From positions 2,582,501 to 2,646,500 of the forward strand of contig NZ_CP021376.1 of assembly GCF_002157875.1 (NCBI RefSeq): a stretch of DNA of 64,000 nt, given 5' to 3'. Position numbers and translations under genes: made by a program. Shown one piece after another: positions 19,178 to 28,915 of this stretch (position 1 is its first letter; each line of letters starts with the position of its first letter). Below the pieces are notes generated by a model. It made no database searches. It saw nothing but the letters and a program-made list of their open reading frames with translations, and was not told the DNA's origin. The stretch is from Oceanisphaera avium (GTDB lineage Bacteria > Pseudomonadota > Gammaproteobacteria > Enterobacterales > Aeromonadaceae).

Positions 19178-20890
19178 TTGATAAGCCATGCCAAGCAAAC
19201 CTTAAAAAGAGTCTTTACCCCGCCTTCTCACAGCTTATTACCTTTGGTGTTGCTAGGGTGTGTGATTGGAGTGTTTGCCGGCTTAGTCATGGCGTGCTTT
19301 ATCAGTTTACTGAGCATGATTTTAGGGTGGTTAAATGGCAGCTCGTTAGAAGACTTTGAGTCTTTAGCGTGGGGCTGGCGCTTAGGCCTACCTATTTTGG
19401 GCAGTTTGCTACTTATTTTGTTATACCGCTTTACTCCCGCTTCTGCACAAACCGTAGGCCTTGCCTATGTGGTGGAGCGATTGCAATTTGGTCGCGGGCG
19501 CTTGCCACTGGCAAACACCGCTTTTCAGTTTGTGGCGGCCTTAATTGCTCTAGGCTCTGGGCACAGCGTCGGCCGTGAAGGGCCGGCTGTGCAAATGGGG
19601 GCGGGGGTGGGCAGTTGGCTAGGGCAACGTACTCATAGACCGCCCAGTCAATTGAGGTTGCTAGTAGGGTGTGGCACGGCGGCAGCAATTTCTGCGGCTT
19701 TTAACACGCCATTAGCTGGGGTGTTATTTGCCATGGAAGTGGTGCTGATGGAATACAGCATTCTTGGCTTTGCCCCCATCGTTGCTTCGGCGGTGTCCGC
19801 CTCTGCGTTTAGTCGTATTTTACTAGGCGAGCATACGGTGCTCACTCCTACTCGCCTATCGTTAGCGGACTATGGCGATATTCCCAGCTTGCTACTTACC
19901 GGGCTATGGCTTGGGCTTGTGGCTGTCATTTTTTTATATATGGTGCGGTTGTTTTTGCGCTTTCCGCTAAAAAGGCGCTCATACAAGTTGTTATTAGCAG
20001 GTGTTATTACCGGTGTGCTTGCTCTGTGGGTGCCAGAAATTCTTGGCTCTGGTTACGACACCATTAACTTGGCCTTAAGTGATCAGCTCCCTTGGCTGTT
20101 ATTAGCGATGATTTTATTAGCAAAATTATTTGCTACCGCCGCCGCTATTGGCCTTGGGGTACCAGGGGGACAGATAGCGCCCATGTTAATGGTGGGGGTG
20201 TGTGCGGGCGGCTTAGCAGGCACTTTGGTACCAGGTGGATCAGAGCCTGGCTTATATGCATTACTCGGCATGGCCGCCATGATGGCCGCCGTATTGCATG
20301 CCCCTTTAGCCGCCATCGCCACTGTATTGGAATTATCCTTAAGTGCGCAGGCCATGTTTCCGGCAATGACGGTGGTGCTAACGGCAAATTTAGTGTGCCA
20401 ACATGGCTTTCGCCAACCTTCTTTGATCCTCACGTTATTAAAAACCCAAGGGCGGTTAATGCACTCGGATCCGCTACGCACTGCGCTGGCGCAGCGTTAC
20501 TTAACTGAATTAGCGAGCTTGCGCTTTTCTACATTAGATGCCGCCCAGCCTAATGAGATTGCTAAGGTACTGAGCCAACCCCAACCTTGGGTAGTGGTGG
20601 ATTATCTTAGCCATCGTTATTTGCTAAAAAGAACGGTGCTAGAGCAGGCTTATGAGTTACAACAAGTCACGCCTGTTAAAGACGCGAACTTACATTGGCT
20701 AACCAGCCTATTAACCGCCAACCGCCGCTTAAAAGAGCTAAGTGCAGATGCTTCTTTACTAACGGCATTAAAAAACCTGCAACAAGAAGATTGTGCCGGT
20801 TTCTTATTACCTGTGGGTTATCAAGGGGTGGGCTTAGTGACACGCCGGCGGTTAGTGCGCCGACTGACCTCAGATGAACGTATTCATTAA
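19178..20890 (+). CDS. ClC-family chloride channel/transporter
   Basis: About 570 residues with the ClC fold (about 18 hydrophobic helices) and a C-terminal cytosolic extension of about 140 residues. The gating glutamate is in GREGPAVQ. The third signature reads PGGQIAP instead of GxFxP, the GSGIP chloride motif is replaced, and FAMEVVL has one glutamate where E. coli ClcA has two. It may therefore be a channel or an altered exchanger. The TTG at 19178 is chosen because AGGAGA sits 6-7 bases upstream; an ATG at 19145 lacks a ribosome site and lies inside the preceding gene. It starts directly after the lipoprotein gene, likely co-transcribed. Confidence 0.85.
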   Translation: MISHAKQTLKRVFTPPSHSLLPLVLLGCVIGVFAGLVMACFISLLSMILGWLNGSSLEDFESLAWGWRLGLPILGSLLLILLYRFTPASAQTVGLAYVVERLQFGRGRLPLANTAFQFVAALIALGSGHSVGREGPAVQMGAGVGSWLGQRTHRPPSQLRLLVGCGTAAAISAAFNTPLAGVLFAMEVVLMEYSILGFAPIVASAVSASAFSRILLGEHTVLTPTRLSLADYGDIPSLLLTGLWLGLVAVIFLYMVRLFLRFPLKRRSYKLLLAGVITGVLALWVPEILGSGYDTINLALSDQLPWLLLAMILLAKLFATAAAIGLGVPGGQIAPMLMVGVCAGGLAGTLVPGGSEPGLYALLGMAAMMAAVLHAPLAAIATVLELSLSAQAMFPAMTVVLTANLVCQHGFRQPSLILTLLKTQGRLMHSDPLRTALAQRYLTELASLRFSTLDAAQPNEIAKVLSQPQPWVVVDYLSHRYLLKRTVLEQAYELQQVTPVKDANLHWLTSLLTANRRLKELSADASLLTALKNLQQEDCAGFLLPVGYQGVGLVTRRRLVRRLTSDERIH

Positions 20891-20907
20891 CCGTGTGCGC
20901 TGCTCAT

Positions 20908-20940
20908 AAAAAAAGACACGAGCGGGCTCGTGTCTTTTTT
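20908..20940. terminator. Bidirectional terminator after the ClC gene
   Basis: AAAGACACGAGC-GG-GCTCGTGTCTTT has a 12-bp stem with A and T runs on either side. It is suited to both the ClC transcript and the convergent PA2778-like transcript. Confidence 0.93.
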
Positions 20941-20964
20941 ATTATGATGACTGTGAGTCATAGC

Positions 20965-21921
20965 TTAGAGTTCTATATTAGCCAGTGCCTGTTGAGCCTG
21001 AGTTTGCCATTTTCCTGGTAAAGCTGCCGCGTGGCGTAGGCTTTTTTGCGCGTTAGCCATCTGACCTAGGCCTTGTTGAGTGAGACCTAAGTTTAACCAA
21101 GCAGGGGCTAAACTTGCATCTACCAAAGTGGCTTGATTAAACGCATTAGCTGCAGCGTCATAATCTTGCTCGGCGTGCAGAGCATTACCTAAGGCAAACC
21201 AACCGAGTGCGTTGTCTGGCCACTGCTGTGTAAAGGCTTGCCAAGCAGGAAGGGCCGCCTGACTGCCGGCGGCTTGCTCATAGGCACTTACTGCGTCTGC
21301 AGCGTGACTAGGGGTAACACTTGCGGGAAACTCCCCCGGTGCGAGTGCGACCATGGCCCAGTGCTGACTGCGCGCCCATGTGGCATTAAAGCGACTCATG
21401 CTGGTCACTTGGCGAGAGTGTTCACCACTGTGCAATAGCAGTTGCTGGCGCGCTTGATCAAAGCCAATCACCACGGCGTAATGCCAAAGTGGGGCAAACG
21501 ACAAGCCTAAATTTTGCAATACCACCACCGGATTACCTGCCTCAACTTCAGTAAGTAACGCATCAAAGCTGCCATCTAAGGTAAAGCTAATGCGCTGATG
21601 ACGGCGCACAGCGGCCAGCATTTCGGGCTGTACGCTGCCTTCTCGCCCAGGTAAAAATACCTGTGGGATCAAGGTGTCCACACTTACGGATTGACCGCTT
21701 GCACCCAACGCCATCGCCAGTGATGCCGGCCCGCATTGATAATCTTGCTGGCTATAAAAAGGCACGCCGGTGACAAAAGATTGGTTGGGTAGCCGTGCTT
21801 TAGCCGCGGCTGATAGTTTAGGTGGCGCTGCACAGCCACTCAGTAACAACAGCGCGCTACTGGCTAATAATAAAAAAACGCCCGCTAAGCGGACGTTTTT
21901 TAAAGGGCTAAAAAATGTCAT
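20965..21921 (-). CDS. PA2778-like C39-type cysteine peptidase lipoprotein with TPR repeats
   Basis: A 318-residue exported lipoprotein (LLLLSGC, cysteine 30). Residues about 50-205 form a papain-like C39 domain: oxyanion glutamine and nucleophile in SQQDYQCGPAS (C63), catalytic histidine in PLWHYAVVIG (H147), with a distal Asp likely. Residues about 215-318 hold tetratricopeptide repeats (ALGWFALGNALHAEQDYDAAANAFNQA and a second unit). Unlike bacteriocin-processing C39 peptidases it has no ABC transporter. It is the partner of the PA2779-like gene just upstream (TAATG overlap). The substrate is unknown. The first codons contain a terminator-like hairpin. Confidence 0.85.
   Translation of the reverse strand: MTFFSPLKNVRLAGVFLLLASSALLLLSGCAAPPKLSAAAKARLPNQSFVTGVPFYSQQDYQCGPASLAMALGASGQSVSVDTLIPQVFLPGREGSVQPEMLAAVRRHQRISFTLDGSFDALLTEVEAGNPVVVLQNLGLSFAPLWHYAVVIGFDQARQQLLLHSGEHSRQVTSMSRFNATWARSQHWAMVALAPGEFPASVTPSHAADAVSAYEQAAGSQAALPAWQAFTQQWPDNALGWFALGNALHAEQDYDAAANAFNQATLVDASLAPAWLNLGLTQQGLGQMANAQKSLRHAAALPGKWQTQAQQALANIEL
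21873..21901 (-). terminator. Terminator-like hairpin inside the first codons of the PA2778-like gene
   Basis: On the minus strand, AAAAAACGTCCGC-TTA-GCGGGCGTTTTTT forms a 13-bp stem (one G-U pair) followed directly by a seven-T tract. It spans codons 7-17. It has the form of an intrinsic terminator and could reduce expression of the peptidase relative to the upstream small protein. Confidence 0.6.
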
Positions 21922-22313
21922 TAGCGAGTGAAGGGGAAGACGTTAGTTAATCCCAGCAAGTCGGTAATTAATAACACGATAAATACCGTTAACAAGGCAC
22001 CGATCACGGCGTTGGCACCGGCGGGCATATTATCGAGCTGATCGGCCATTTGCAGCACTTCTTGGTCAGTCATGGCGGCCACACGAGCTTCTACTTCGTT
22101 CATTTCTACGCCGTAGTTAACTAACTGCTCACGCACTTCTGTACGAGCAAGTAAGTCGTTAATGCGAGCACGCTCATTGCTAACTTGAATTGCATCCAGT
22201 GCACTTTGGGTAGACACCAATTGGCTCGGCTGCGCCTGCACCATCACGGGCATAGTGCCCATTAGCAAAGAGAGGATCAGTAATGGGTTAAGTACTTTCA
22301 TTAGCTTCTTCAT
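21921..22313 (-). CDS. PA2779-like small membrane protein (DUF6627 type)
   Basis: A 130-residue exported protein: signal peptide about residues 1-27 (ending MVQAQ), a helical middle (about 35-95) and a single hydrophobic C-terminal segment (GANAVIGALLTVFIVLLITDLLGL) ending VFPFTR. The middle contains MTDQEVLQMADQLDNMPAGA, characteristic of the PA2779 family. The family is of unknown function and is usually found beside a PA2778-type C39 peptidase, as here. AGGAGC lies 10 bases before the ATG. Confidence 0.82.
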   Translation of the reverse strand: MKKLMKVLNPLLILSLLMGTMPVMVQAQPSQLVSTQSALDAIQVSNERARINDLLARTEVREQLVNYGVEMNEVEARVAAMTDQEVLQMADQLDNMPAGANAVIGALLTVFIVLLITDLLGLTNVFPFTR

Positions 22314-22696
22314 TTTTTGTGCTCCTGAATATAAATTGGCAGGCCAGCCACAGCGAAGTGCGGTTAGCTATATTCGATGACTATTTATTAGCTTTTTATG
22401 GCTTACTGACTAAAGCGAGTTATTGTTTAATGGCGTCATCATAGTAAATCTCTATTTAAATGAGAGAGATAGCAAGTTTTTTTGTTTCTAAGCTCCTTAA
22501 GAATTAGCATAATAAGGTTAAGCTAAGCCTTAATCATCAATAGTTTAGCCTCATATGAAGCAGCTTGCGGGATTATTGTGAGTTGCGACAACAATCGACA
22601 TCATTAATAGGCTACCCCTTATTTATCACTGCTATTACTTATGGATTATCGCCTTTGCTTAGTGCTCATTTTTCTGCTCTTACCGTGCATCTGCGT
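22314..22696. other. Divergent promoter region between PA2779-like gene and glutaminyl cyclase
   Basis: About 380 bases of AT-rich sequence separate the two divergent genes if the cyclase starts at 22697. Short inverted repeats are present (ATCTCT/AGAGAGAT around 22447-22470; AAGG/CCTT around 22515-22535). The open frame continues upstream to a TTG at 22565, but that part reads as a hydrophobic tract without family similarity that I recognise. Confidence 0.4.
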
Positions 22697-23473
22697 ATGT
22701 TATTGGTACACATAACGCTCTTAATGAGCTTAACACTTCCCGTGTTAGCTAATGCCCAGCTGCAACACCTAGATATAAAAGTGCTAGCGGTCTTAGCGCA
22801 TGATAATAAGGCCTTTACTCAGGGGTTACTCTTTGACGAAGGCTATCTTTATGAAAGTACCGGCTTATATGGCCAAAGCAGTCTAAGAAAAATGGATGCT
22901 AAGACGGGCAAGGTGCTGCTGCACCGTCCGCTGGCACGAAATTACTTTGGCGAAGGGTTAGCACAGGTGGGCGAACAGTTAATTCAGCTAACCTGGCAAG
23001 AGGGTAAAGCGTTAGTTTACGATAAGTCGAATTTTAATTTACAGCGGGTAGTTTCTTATCAAGGAGAAGGCTGGGGCTTGTGTTATGACGGTGAGCAGTT
23101 ATGGATGAGTGATGGCTCCGACCAGCTTCAAAGGCGAGATAGGCAGTCTTTTTCTCTTAAAGACACACTGAGCATTACGCTTAAGGGTGAGCCATTAGCG
23201 CAATTAAATGAACTAGCCTGTGTGGAGGGTGATATTTATGCCAATATTTGGCACGACCAGCGCATTGTACGTATTAATAGTCACAGCGGCGAAGTAGAAG
23301 CCATTATAGATGCCAGTACGCTAATTGCGGCTAGTGAGCGCTCTTCTGATCCCGAAGCTGTGCTCAATGGCATTGCGTATGATGCGACTGAGCAAGTCTT
23401 TTATATTACCGGCAAGTTATGGCCAAAAATATTTAAGGTACAATGGCAAGCGAGCGCTGAGCTAGATAATTAG
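22697..23473 (+). CDS. Glutaminyl-peptide cyclotransferase (plant/bacterial type)
   Basis: About 258 residues. The signal peptide MLLVHITLLMSLTLPVLANA is followed by a five-bladed beta-propeller glutamine cyclotransferase (AFTQGLLFDEGYLYESTGLYGQSSLR is the family entry motif, with EGWGLCYDG, DGSD, LNELACVEGDIYANIW and LNGIAYD further on). The enzyme converts N-terminal glutamine of exported proteins to pyroglutamate in the periplasm. The start is uncertain: an ATG at 22697 gives the cleanest signal peptide; GTG 22685 or TTG 22565 are alternatives, and no strong ribosome site decides. It ends at a bidirectional terminator shared with uvrA. Confidence 0.85.
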   Translation: MLLVHITLLMSLTLPVLANAQLQHLDIKVLAVLAHDNKAFTQGLLFDEGYLYESTGLYGQSSLRKMDAKTGKVLLHRPLARNYFGEGLAQVGEQLIQLTWQEGKALVYDKSNFNLQRVVSYQGEGWGLCYDGEQLWMSDGSDQLQRRDRQSFSLKDTLSITLKGEPLAQLNELACVEGDIYANIWHDQRIVRINSHSGEVEAIIDASTLIAASERSSDPEAVLNGIAYDATEQVFYITGKLWPKIFKVQWQASAELDN

Positions 23474-23542
23474 TAGATTTTCTGTCGCGCAATCCGCGGA
23501 AAAATAGAGATAAGAGCAAAAGAAAAGCGCGATGACATAAAT

Positions 23543-23570
23543 AAACCCCGAGCTTGCCGGCTCGGGGTTT
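23543..23570. terminator. Terminator between glutaminyl cyclase gene and uvrA
   Basis: AAACCCCGAGC and GCTCGGGGTTT form an 11-bp stem with a 6-base loop; the T stretch on the plus side is broken (TTTGTTTC). On the minus strand TTTATTTATG follows, so it can end uvrA as well. Confidence 0.88.
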
Positions 23571-23578
23571 GTTTCTTG

Positions 23579-26419
23579 CTAGGTACGGGGCGCTGCTTTC
23601 TCTAACATCGGCCGTAAGAAACGAGCGGTGTGTGAAGTGGCATGCTGGGCAATGTCTTCTGGCGTGCCCGTCACTAAAATTTCGCCGCCGCCGCTGCCGC
23701 CTTCGGGCCCCATATCTACAATCCAGTCTGCGGTTTTAATGACATCGAGATTATGCTCAATAATCACTACCGTATTGCCATGATCGCGTAAGCGGTGCAA
23801 GACGCTGAGTAACAGCTGAATATCTTGAAAGTGCAGGCCAGTAGTAGGTTCATCCAAGATATATAACGTCTGGCCGGTATCTCGTTTTGATAACTCTTTT
23901 GCTAACTTAACGCGTTGCGCTTCCCCACCCGAGAGCGTAATAGCAGATTGGCCTAAGCGAATATAAGATAAGCCCACATCCATTAATGTTTGCAGTTTAC
24001 GGTGAATAGCGGGCACGGGTGCAAAAAACTCGCACGCTTCTTCTACCGTCATACTCAAGACTTCATGAATACTCAGACCTTTATATTTGATCTCTAATGT
24101 TTCTCGGTTATAGCGTTTGCTTTTACAGACATCACAGGGCACATACACGTCCGGCAAAAAGTGCATTTCTACCTTAATTAACCCATCCCCTTGGCAGGCT
24201 TCACAGCGCCCACCTTTAACGTTAAAAGAAAAACGCCCCGGCTTATAGCCTCGAGAACGCGCTTCTTGGGTGGCCGCAAATAACTCGCGAATGGGAGTAA
24301 AAATTCCGGTGTAAGTGGCAGGATTAGAGCGTGGGGTACGACCGATAGGGCTTTGATCTATATCCACTACTTTATCTAACTTATCCATGCCCTCTATGGT
24401 GCGATAGGGCGCGGGCTGGCTAATGGTGGCTTTATTCAACTCGCGGTGAGCGATAGGGAATAAAGTATTGTTAATTAATGTGGACTTGCCTGAGCCCGAC
24501 ACACCCGTCACACAGGTCATTAAGCCAAGAGGCAAGGTTAAGTCGACATTTTTTAAGTTATTGCCTGAAGCGCCAGTTAAGGTTAGCCAGTGGTCACCCA
24601 CAGGTGTGCGCTGCTGTGGAATGGCAATGCTTTTTCTACCCGATAAATAAGCGCCTGTTAAAGACTCAGGGTTAGCCATCACTTCGGCGGGCGTGCCTTG
24701 TGCCACTATATAACCGCCATGGACGCCGGCGCCGGGGCCAATATCCATGACATAGTCTGCAGCTAAAATAGCATCTTCATCATGCTCGACCACAATCACC
24801 GTATTACCTAAGTCGCGCAGGTGGACAAGGGTGGTGAGTAAGCGTTCATTATCGCGCTGGTGTAAGCCAATACTGGGTTCGTCCAAAACATACATAACAC
24901 CTACTAAGCCGGCGCCTATTTGGCTCGCCAAACGGATACGCTGTGCTTCCCCACCCGATAAAGTATCGGCACTGCGCGATAGTGTAAGATAGTTAAGGCC
25001 TACATTGACTAAAAAGCCTAGGCGCGCGCCAATCTCTTTAAAAATTTTATCGGCGATGTGTGCTTTTTGGCCGCTCAGCTCCATATTATTAAAAAAGTCG
25101 TGAGCCTCGCCAATGGCCATATCTGCTACTTGCGGCAAGGTATGGTTGGCAACAAATACGTTACGCGGGCCTTCTTTTAAGCGCGCACCATGGCAGCTAG
25201 GACAAGGGCGATTGCTTTGGTATTTACCCAACTCTTCGCGTACCGAGTTAGACTCGGTTTCGCGATAACGCCGCTCCATATTATGCAAGATGCCCTCAAA
25301 GGGGTGTTTACGCACTAATACATCGCCTCGATCATTCATATATTTAAAGTCGATGCTGGTGCGCCCAGAGCCATAAAGGACGGCTTGCTGGACCTCTTGC
25401 GATAGCTCTTGGTAGGGCACTTCTAAGTCGAACTGGTAATGATCTGCTAAGGATTTTAATAATTGGTAATAGTAATAGCTGCGCTTATCCCAGCCTCTAA
25501 TGGCACCACCCGATAAGCTAAGTTCAGGGTTACTGATCACTTTATCGGGATCGACAATTTGTTGAACGCCTAAGCCATCACAGGTACTGCAAGCGCCTGC
25601 TGGGTTATTAAAAGAAAAAATACGTGGCTCAAGCTCTGCAATAGAATAACCACACTGTGGGCAGGCAAAGTTGGCAGAAAAGACCAGCTCGGTAGCGCTG
25701 TCTGGCTCCATGGCTACCACGGAGGCGATGCCGCCAGATAATTCAAGCGCGGTTTCAAAGGACTCTGATAGGCGTAGTTGTAAGTCGTCGCGCACCTTAA
25801 ATCGATCCACTACCACTTCGATAGTGTGCTTCTTCTGGAGCTCTAAAGGGGGCGGATCTGACAGATCGCACACCTCGCCATCAATACGGGCGCGAATAAA
25901 ACCTTGTGCCGCTAGGCTTTCTAGTAACTTAACGTGTTCCCCTTTGCGATCGCGCACTACGGGCGCTAACAACATGAGCTTCTCGCCTTCAGGTTGTTCT
26001 AATACCTTGTCGACCATCTGGCTGATGGTTTGCGCTGTTAAGGGCAGGGCATGGGTGGGGCAGCGCGGTTCGCCTACTCGAGCAAATAACAGTCGTAAAT
26101 AGTCGTAAATTTCGGTGATGGTACCCACAGTAGAGCGTGGGTTATGGGAAGTCGACTTTTGCTCGATAGAGATGGCTGGCGATAAGCCCTCGATGTGATC
26201 CACATCGGGCTTTTCCATTAAGGAAAGAAACTGGCGCGCATAGGCCGAGAGTGACTCCACATAGCGCCGTTGCCCTTCGGCATATAAAGTATCGAAGGCA
26301 AGAGAAGACTTTCCTGAACCTGATAAGCCAGTGATGACTATCAGTTTATCTCTTGGTAAGTCCAAGCTGATATTTTTCAGGTTATGAGTGCGAGCGCCAC
26401 GTACTTCAATTTTCTTCAT
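23579..26419 (-). CDS. uvrA: Excinuclease ABC subunit A
   Basis: A 946-residue DNA-damage-recognition ATPase of nucleotide excision repair. It has two ABC modules: GLSGSGKSS (about residue 31) and GVSGSGKST (about 640), with two LSGGEAQR signatures. Zinc modules are CPQC...CSTC (about 253-280) and CEAC...CDVC (about 738-766). Conserved blocks such as [17 protein letters not shown] and [17 protein letters not shown] are intact. The ATG at 26419 is used; a TTG two codons upstream is less likely. I see no LexA box (CTGT-N8-ACAG) in the 142-base gap to the divergent yajR. Confidence 0.98.
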   Translation of the reverse strand: MKKIEVRGARTHNLKNISLDLPRDKLIVITGLSGSGKSSLAFDTLYAEGQRRYVESLSAYARQFLSLMEKPDVDHIEGLSPAISIEQKSTSHNPRSTVGTITEIYDYLRLLFARVGEPRCPTHALPLTAQTISQMVDKVLEQPEGEKLMLLAPVVRDRKGEHVKLLESLAAQGFIRARIDGEVCDLSDPPPLELQKKHTIEVVVDRFKVRDDLQLRLSESFETALELSGGIASVVAMEPDSATELVFSANFACPQCGYSIAELEPRIFSFNNPAGACSTCDGLGVQQIVDPDKVISNPELSLSGGAIRGWDKRSYYYYQLLKSLADHYQFDLEVPYQELSQEVQQAVLYGSGRTSIDFKYMNDRGDVLVRKHPFEGILHNMERRYRETESNSVREELGKYQSNRPCPSCHGARLKEGPRNVFVANHTLPQVADMAIGEAHDFFNNMELSGQKAHIADKIFKEIGARLGFLVNVGLNYLTLSRSADTLSGGEAQRIRLASQIGAGLVGVMYVLDEPSIGLHQRDNERLLTTLVHLRDLGNTVIVVEHDEDAILAADYVMDIGPGAGVHGGYIVAQGTPAEVMANPESLTGAYLSGRKSIAIPQQRTPVGDHWLTLTGASGNNLKNVDLTLPLGLMTCVTGVSGSGKSTLINNTLFPIAHRELNKATISQPAPYRTIEGMDKLDKVVDIDQSPIGRTPRSNPATYTGIFTPIRELFAATQEARSRGYKPGRFSFNVKGGRCEACQGDGLIKVEMHFLPDVYVPCDVCKSKRYNRETLEIKYKGLSIHEVLSMTVEEACEFFAPVPAIHRKLQTLMDVGLSYIRLGQSAITLSGGEAQRVKLAKELSKRDTGQTLYILDEPTTGLHFQDIQLLLSVLHRLRDHGNTVVIIEHNLDVIKTADWIVDMGPEGGSGGGEILVTGTPEDIAQHATSHTARFLRPMLEKAAPRT

Positions 26420-26561
26420 CTGCAACTTTACCTAGCTAGCAATTCGATCGGCTAGTATGGCATTGGATCAATAGCCCGCCAAGTGTGAATAAGGATTAAT
26501 CTTGACACTCTGCCCGTGCTAAACTAGGTCTCTTTGAGTTTATTTAACGGCACTGAGGACT

Positions 26562-27935
26562 ATGAGCGACGAGCAAGGTTTTAGTCCCCGCGAGCGGCGG
26601 GCTTCTTTTACCCTAGCGGGTATTTTTGGCATGCGAATGCTTGGCCTGTTTATGATCATGCCGGTGTTTGCCTTATACGGTAAAGACTTAATCGGCTTTT
26701 CGCCTATTTGGGTGGGTATCGTTATCGGCGTATATGGCCTTACCCAAGCGGTGTTGCAAATCCCCGCGGGTTGGCTGTCGGATCGCATTGGTCGTAAGCC
26801 AGTTATTTATGCGGGCTTAAGTTTATTTGCTGTAGGCTCGGTGGTGGCGGCTATGTCGGAGTCGGTGTATGGCGTGGCCATTGGCCGAGTGTTGCAAGGC
26901 TCTGGTGCCATTGCGGGCGCCATTTTAGCCTTGGCTGCTGACATTACCCGTGAAGAAAGCCGTACCAAAGCCATGGCCATTATTGGCGTTTGTATTGGTT
27001 TATCTTTCGCAGTAGCCATGGTGCTAGGGCCAGTATTGGCCTCATTTTTTGGTTTATCTGGGGTATTTTGGGCCACGGCTCTGTTGGCGGTGATTGGTAT
27101 TATTATGGTGCGTTTTATGTTGCCAGACCCTGCTCATAAAGGCCAAATCCGCGATGTGACCGCCGCTCCTGAGTTATTTGGCCGTTTGCTAAAAGACAAG
27201 CAATTGCTGCGTCTCGACTTTGGCATCCTGCTCTTACACCTTACGCTGACCGCGGTGTTTGTAGCCTTTCCCTTGACCTTGCTTGATGCAGGCTTAGCGG
27301 CCGAAAAACACTGGTGGCTTTATCTGCCGGTTCTCTTGCTGTCGTTTGTGTTAATAGTGCCGGTGCTCATTATTGGCGCCAAACGCAATTTGAATAAGCA
27401 ATTCTTTCAAGCTTCTATTTTAGTGATGATGCTAGCTCTAGTGCTCATGGCAATCGGCAAGGGCCACATTGGCATCTTAGCGCTGGCTATGTTGCTGTAC
27501 TTCACTGCCTTTAACTTTATGGAAGCCTCGCTGCCCGCGTTTTTATCTATGCTGGCACCGGCGGGCGCGAAAGGCACGGCTATGGGGATTTATTCTACCA
27601 GTCAGTTTTTTGGTGCTTTTTTAGGCGGCGTGTTAGGGGGCGTCTTATTCCAGTACTTAGGCGGTGTCGGCGTGTTTTTGCTAGTAGCGGCGTCCATGGG
27701 ATTGTGGTTTTGGGTGGCTAAAGGCATGAGTAATGTGAGCAAGGTTAGATCTCATATTTTGCCTATCGGTGTTAGTATAGAAAGTATCGAACGTCGCGAG
27801 CAACTCCTTGCCGAGCTATTAGCTTTGCCTGGTGTGCTTGAAGCCTTGATCATCCCAGAAGAAGGGGCGGCTTATCTTAAGGTGGACGGCAATAGCTTTG
27901 AATTAGACCAAGCAAAAACTGTAATTAATCTGTAA
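26562..27935 (+). CDS. yajR: MFS transporter, YajR type with C-terminal YAM domain
   Basis: A 457-residue, 12-helix major facilitator. The motif-A-like loop is [11 protein letters not shown] (about residue 70), preceded by [11 protein letters not shown]. After the last helix a cytosolic ferredoxin-like tail (about 395-457, [21 protein letters not shown] ... YLKVDGNSF) matches the YAM domain that distinguishes YajR from other drug:H+ antiporters. The exported substrate is unknown. It lies between uvrA (divergent) and ssb, 14 bases before ssb, and probably shares a transcript with it. Confidence 0.88.
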   Translation: MSDEQGFSPRERRASFTLAGIFGMRMLGLFMIMPVFALYGKDLIGFSPIWVGIVIGVYGLTQAVLQIPAGWLSDRIGRKPVIYAGLSLFAVGSVVAAMSESVYGVAIGRVLQGSGAIAGAILALAADITREESRTKAMAIIGVCIGLSFAVAMVLGPVLASFFGLSGVFWATALLAVIGIIMVRFMLPDPAHKGQIRDVTAAPELFGRLLKDKQLLRLDFGILLLHLTLTAVFVAFPLTLLDAGLAAEKHWWLYLPVLLLSFVLIVPVLIIGAKRNLNKQFFQASILVMMLALVLMAIGKGHIGILALAMLLYFTAFNFMEASLPAFLSMLAPAGAKGTAMGIYSTSQFFGAFLGGVLGGVLFQYLGGVGVFLLVAASMGLWFWVAKGMSNVSKVRSHILPIGVSIESIERREQLLAELLALPGVLEALIIPEEGAAYLKVDGNSFELDQAKTVINL

Positions 27936-27949
27936 GTGCGGAGCGAGTT

Positions 27950-28552
27950 ATGGCCAATAGAGGCATCAATAAAGTTATCCTGATCGGCCATCTGGGTCAG
28001 GATCCTGAAATACGTTATATGCCTAACGGCAATGCGGTCGCCAATATTACCTTGGCCACCAGTGAAACCTGGCGCGACAAGCAGTCTGGCGAGCAGAAAG
28101 AAAGAACCGAGTGGCATCGGGTAGTATTTTTCGGCAAATTAGCAGAAATTGTCGGTGAATATTTGCGTAAAGGCTCACAAGTGTACATTGAAGGCCGCTT
28201 ACAAACGCGTAAATGGCAAGGACAAGATGGCCAAGACAGATACACCACAGAAATAGTGGTCGATATCGGCGGTACCATGCAAATGCTAGGTGGTCGCCCG
28301 CAAGGCGGCGGTGGCCAAGGTGGGGGTCAACAAGGTGGCTGGGGCGGTCAACAACAAGGTGGCCAACCACAAGGCGGTCAAGGTAATTGGGGTGGACAGC
28401 CAGCGGCCCAACAAGGTCAAGGTAACTGGAATCAGCAAGCGGCGCCATCACAAGGCCAGCAACACCAATCGCAAAGCAAACCAGCCGCTCCTCCCGCAGC
28501 TCCTACTTACAATGAGCCACCGATGGACTTCGATGATGATATTCCATTCTAA
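27950..28552 (+). CDS. ssb: Single-stranded DNA-binding protein
   Basis: A 200-residue protein. The N-terminal OB fold (residues 1-115) contains [18 protein letters not shown] and [15 protein letters not shown] long Gly/Gln-rich intrinsically disordered linker (about 115-185) follows, then the conserved acidic C-terminal tip MDFDDDIPF that docks replication and repair partners. The linker is longer and more glycine/glutamine repetitive than in E. coli SSB (178 residues). A ribosome site GGAG precedes the ATG. A terminator follows. Confidence 0.97.
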   Translation: MANRGINKVILIGHLGQDPEIRYMPNGNAVANITLATSETWRDKQSGEQKERTEWHRVVFFGKLAEIVGEYLRKGSQVYIEGRLQTRKWQGQDGQDRYTTEIVVDIGGTMQMLGGRPQGGGGQGGGQQGGWGGQQQGGQPQGGQGNWGGQPAAQQGQGNWNQQAAPSQGQQHQSQSKPAAPPAAPTYNEPPMDFDDDIPF

Positions 28553-28582
28553 GGCTACTCGCTTATCGAGTTAATGAAGCTT

Positions 28583-28607
28583 AAAACCCTGCCACGGCAG
28601 GGTTTTT
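28583..28607 (+). terminator. ssb terminator
   Basis: AAAACCCTGCC-AC-GGCAGGGTTTT is followed by more T, 30 bases after the ssb stop. Confidence 0.93.
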
Positions 28608-28683
28608 TTATGAGGTCAAAGCCAGTGGCGACACTTATTTTATAGGGAAGAGTTAGCGGACATCGCCATAATAAGAGCTACAA

Positions 28684-28707
28684 AAAAGGCTCCTACTAGG
28701 AGCCTTT
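28684..28707 (-). terminator. Terminator after the small hypothetical gene
   Basis: AAAAGGCTCC and GGAGCCTTTT arms around TACTA lie just after the minus-strand stop at 28712, with a six-T run on the minus strand. It supports the reality of the small gene. Confidence 0.82.
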
Positions 28708-28711
28708 TACC

Positions 28712-28915
28712 TTAAGCGGTTAAGGTAACTTCTATATTATGGTGGCGCTTTAAATAAGCGGCGGCACATTCGGGACTGATACAGCGAAATATCATGTCTT
28801 GGCACCATAACAGCGCATCCATTCGACCATCGAGTACCGGTGGTGCTAACGAGGCTAATTCCACCTCAATATGTTGCTGTAAATCATCTGATAAAGTGCG
28901 AGTTATGTGTTTCAT
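28712..28915 (-). CDS. Hypothetical protein, 67 residues
   Basis: I do not recognise a family. The protein begins MKHITRTLSDDLQQHIEVEL and contains WCQDMIFRCISPECAAAYLKRHHN, with two cysteines seven residues apart (C-x6-C) and basic/histidine character near the end. It has no signal peptide or membrane segment. The ATG at 28915 has GAGAA upstream; the frame extends to 28975 without a better ribosome site. A clean terminator immediately follows, which argues for a real transcript. Confidence 0.6.
   Translation of the reverse strand: MKHITRTLSDDLQQHIEVELASLAPPVLDGRMDALLWCQDMIFRCISPECAAAYLKRHHNIEVTLTA

Noticed and set aside
28290..28552. Tandem repeat or CRISPR-like pattern
   Set aside because: It is the codon-level repetition of the SSB Gly/Gln linker, not direct repeats with spacers.
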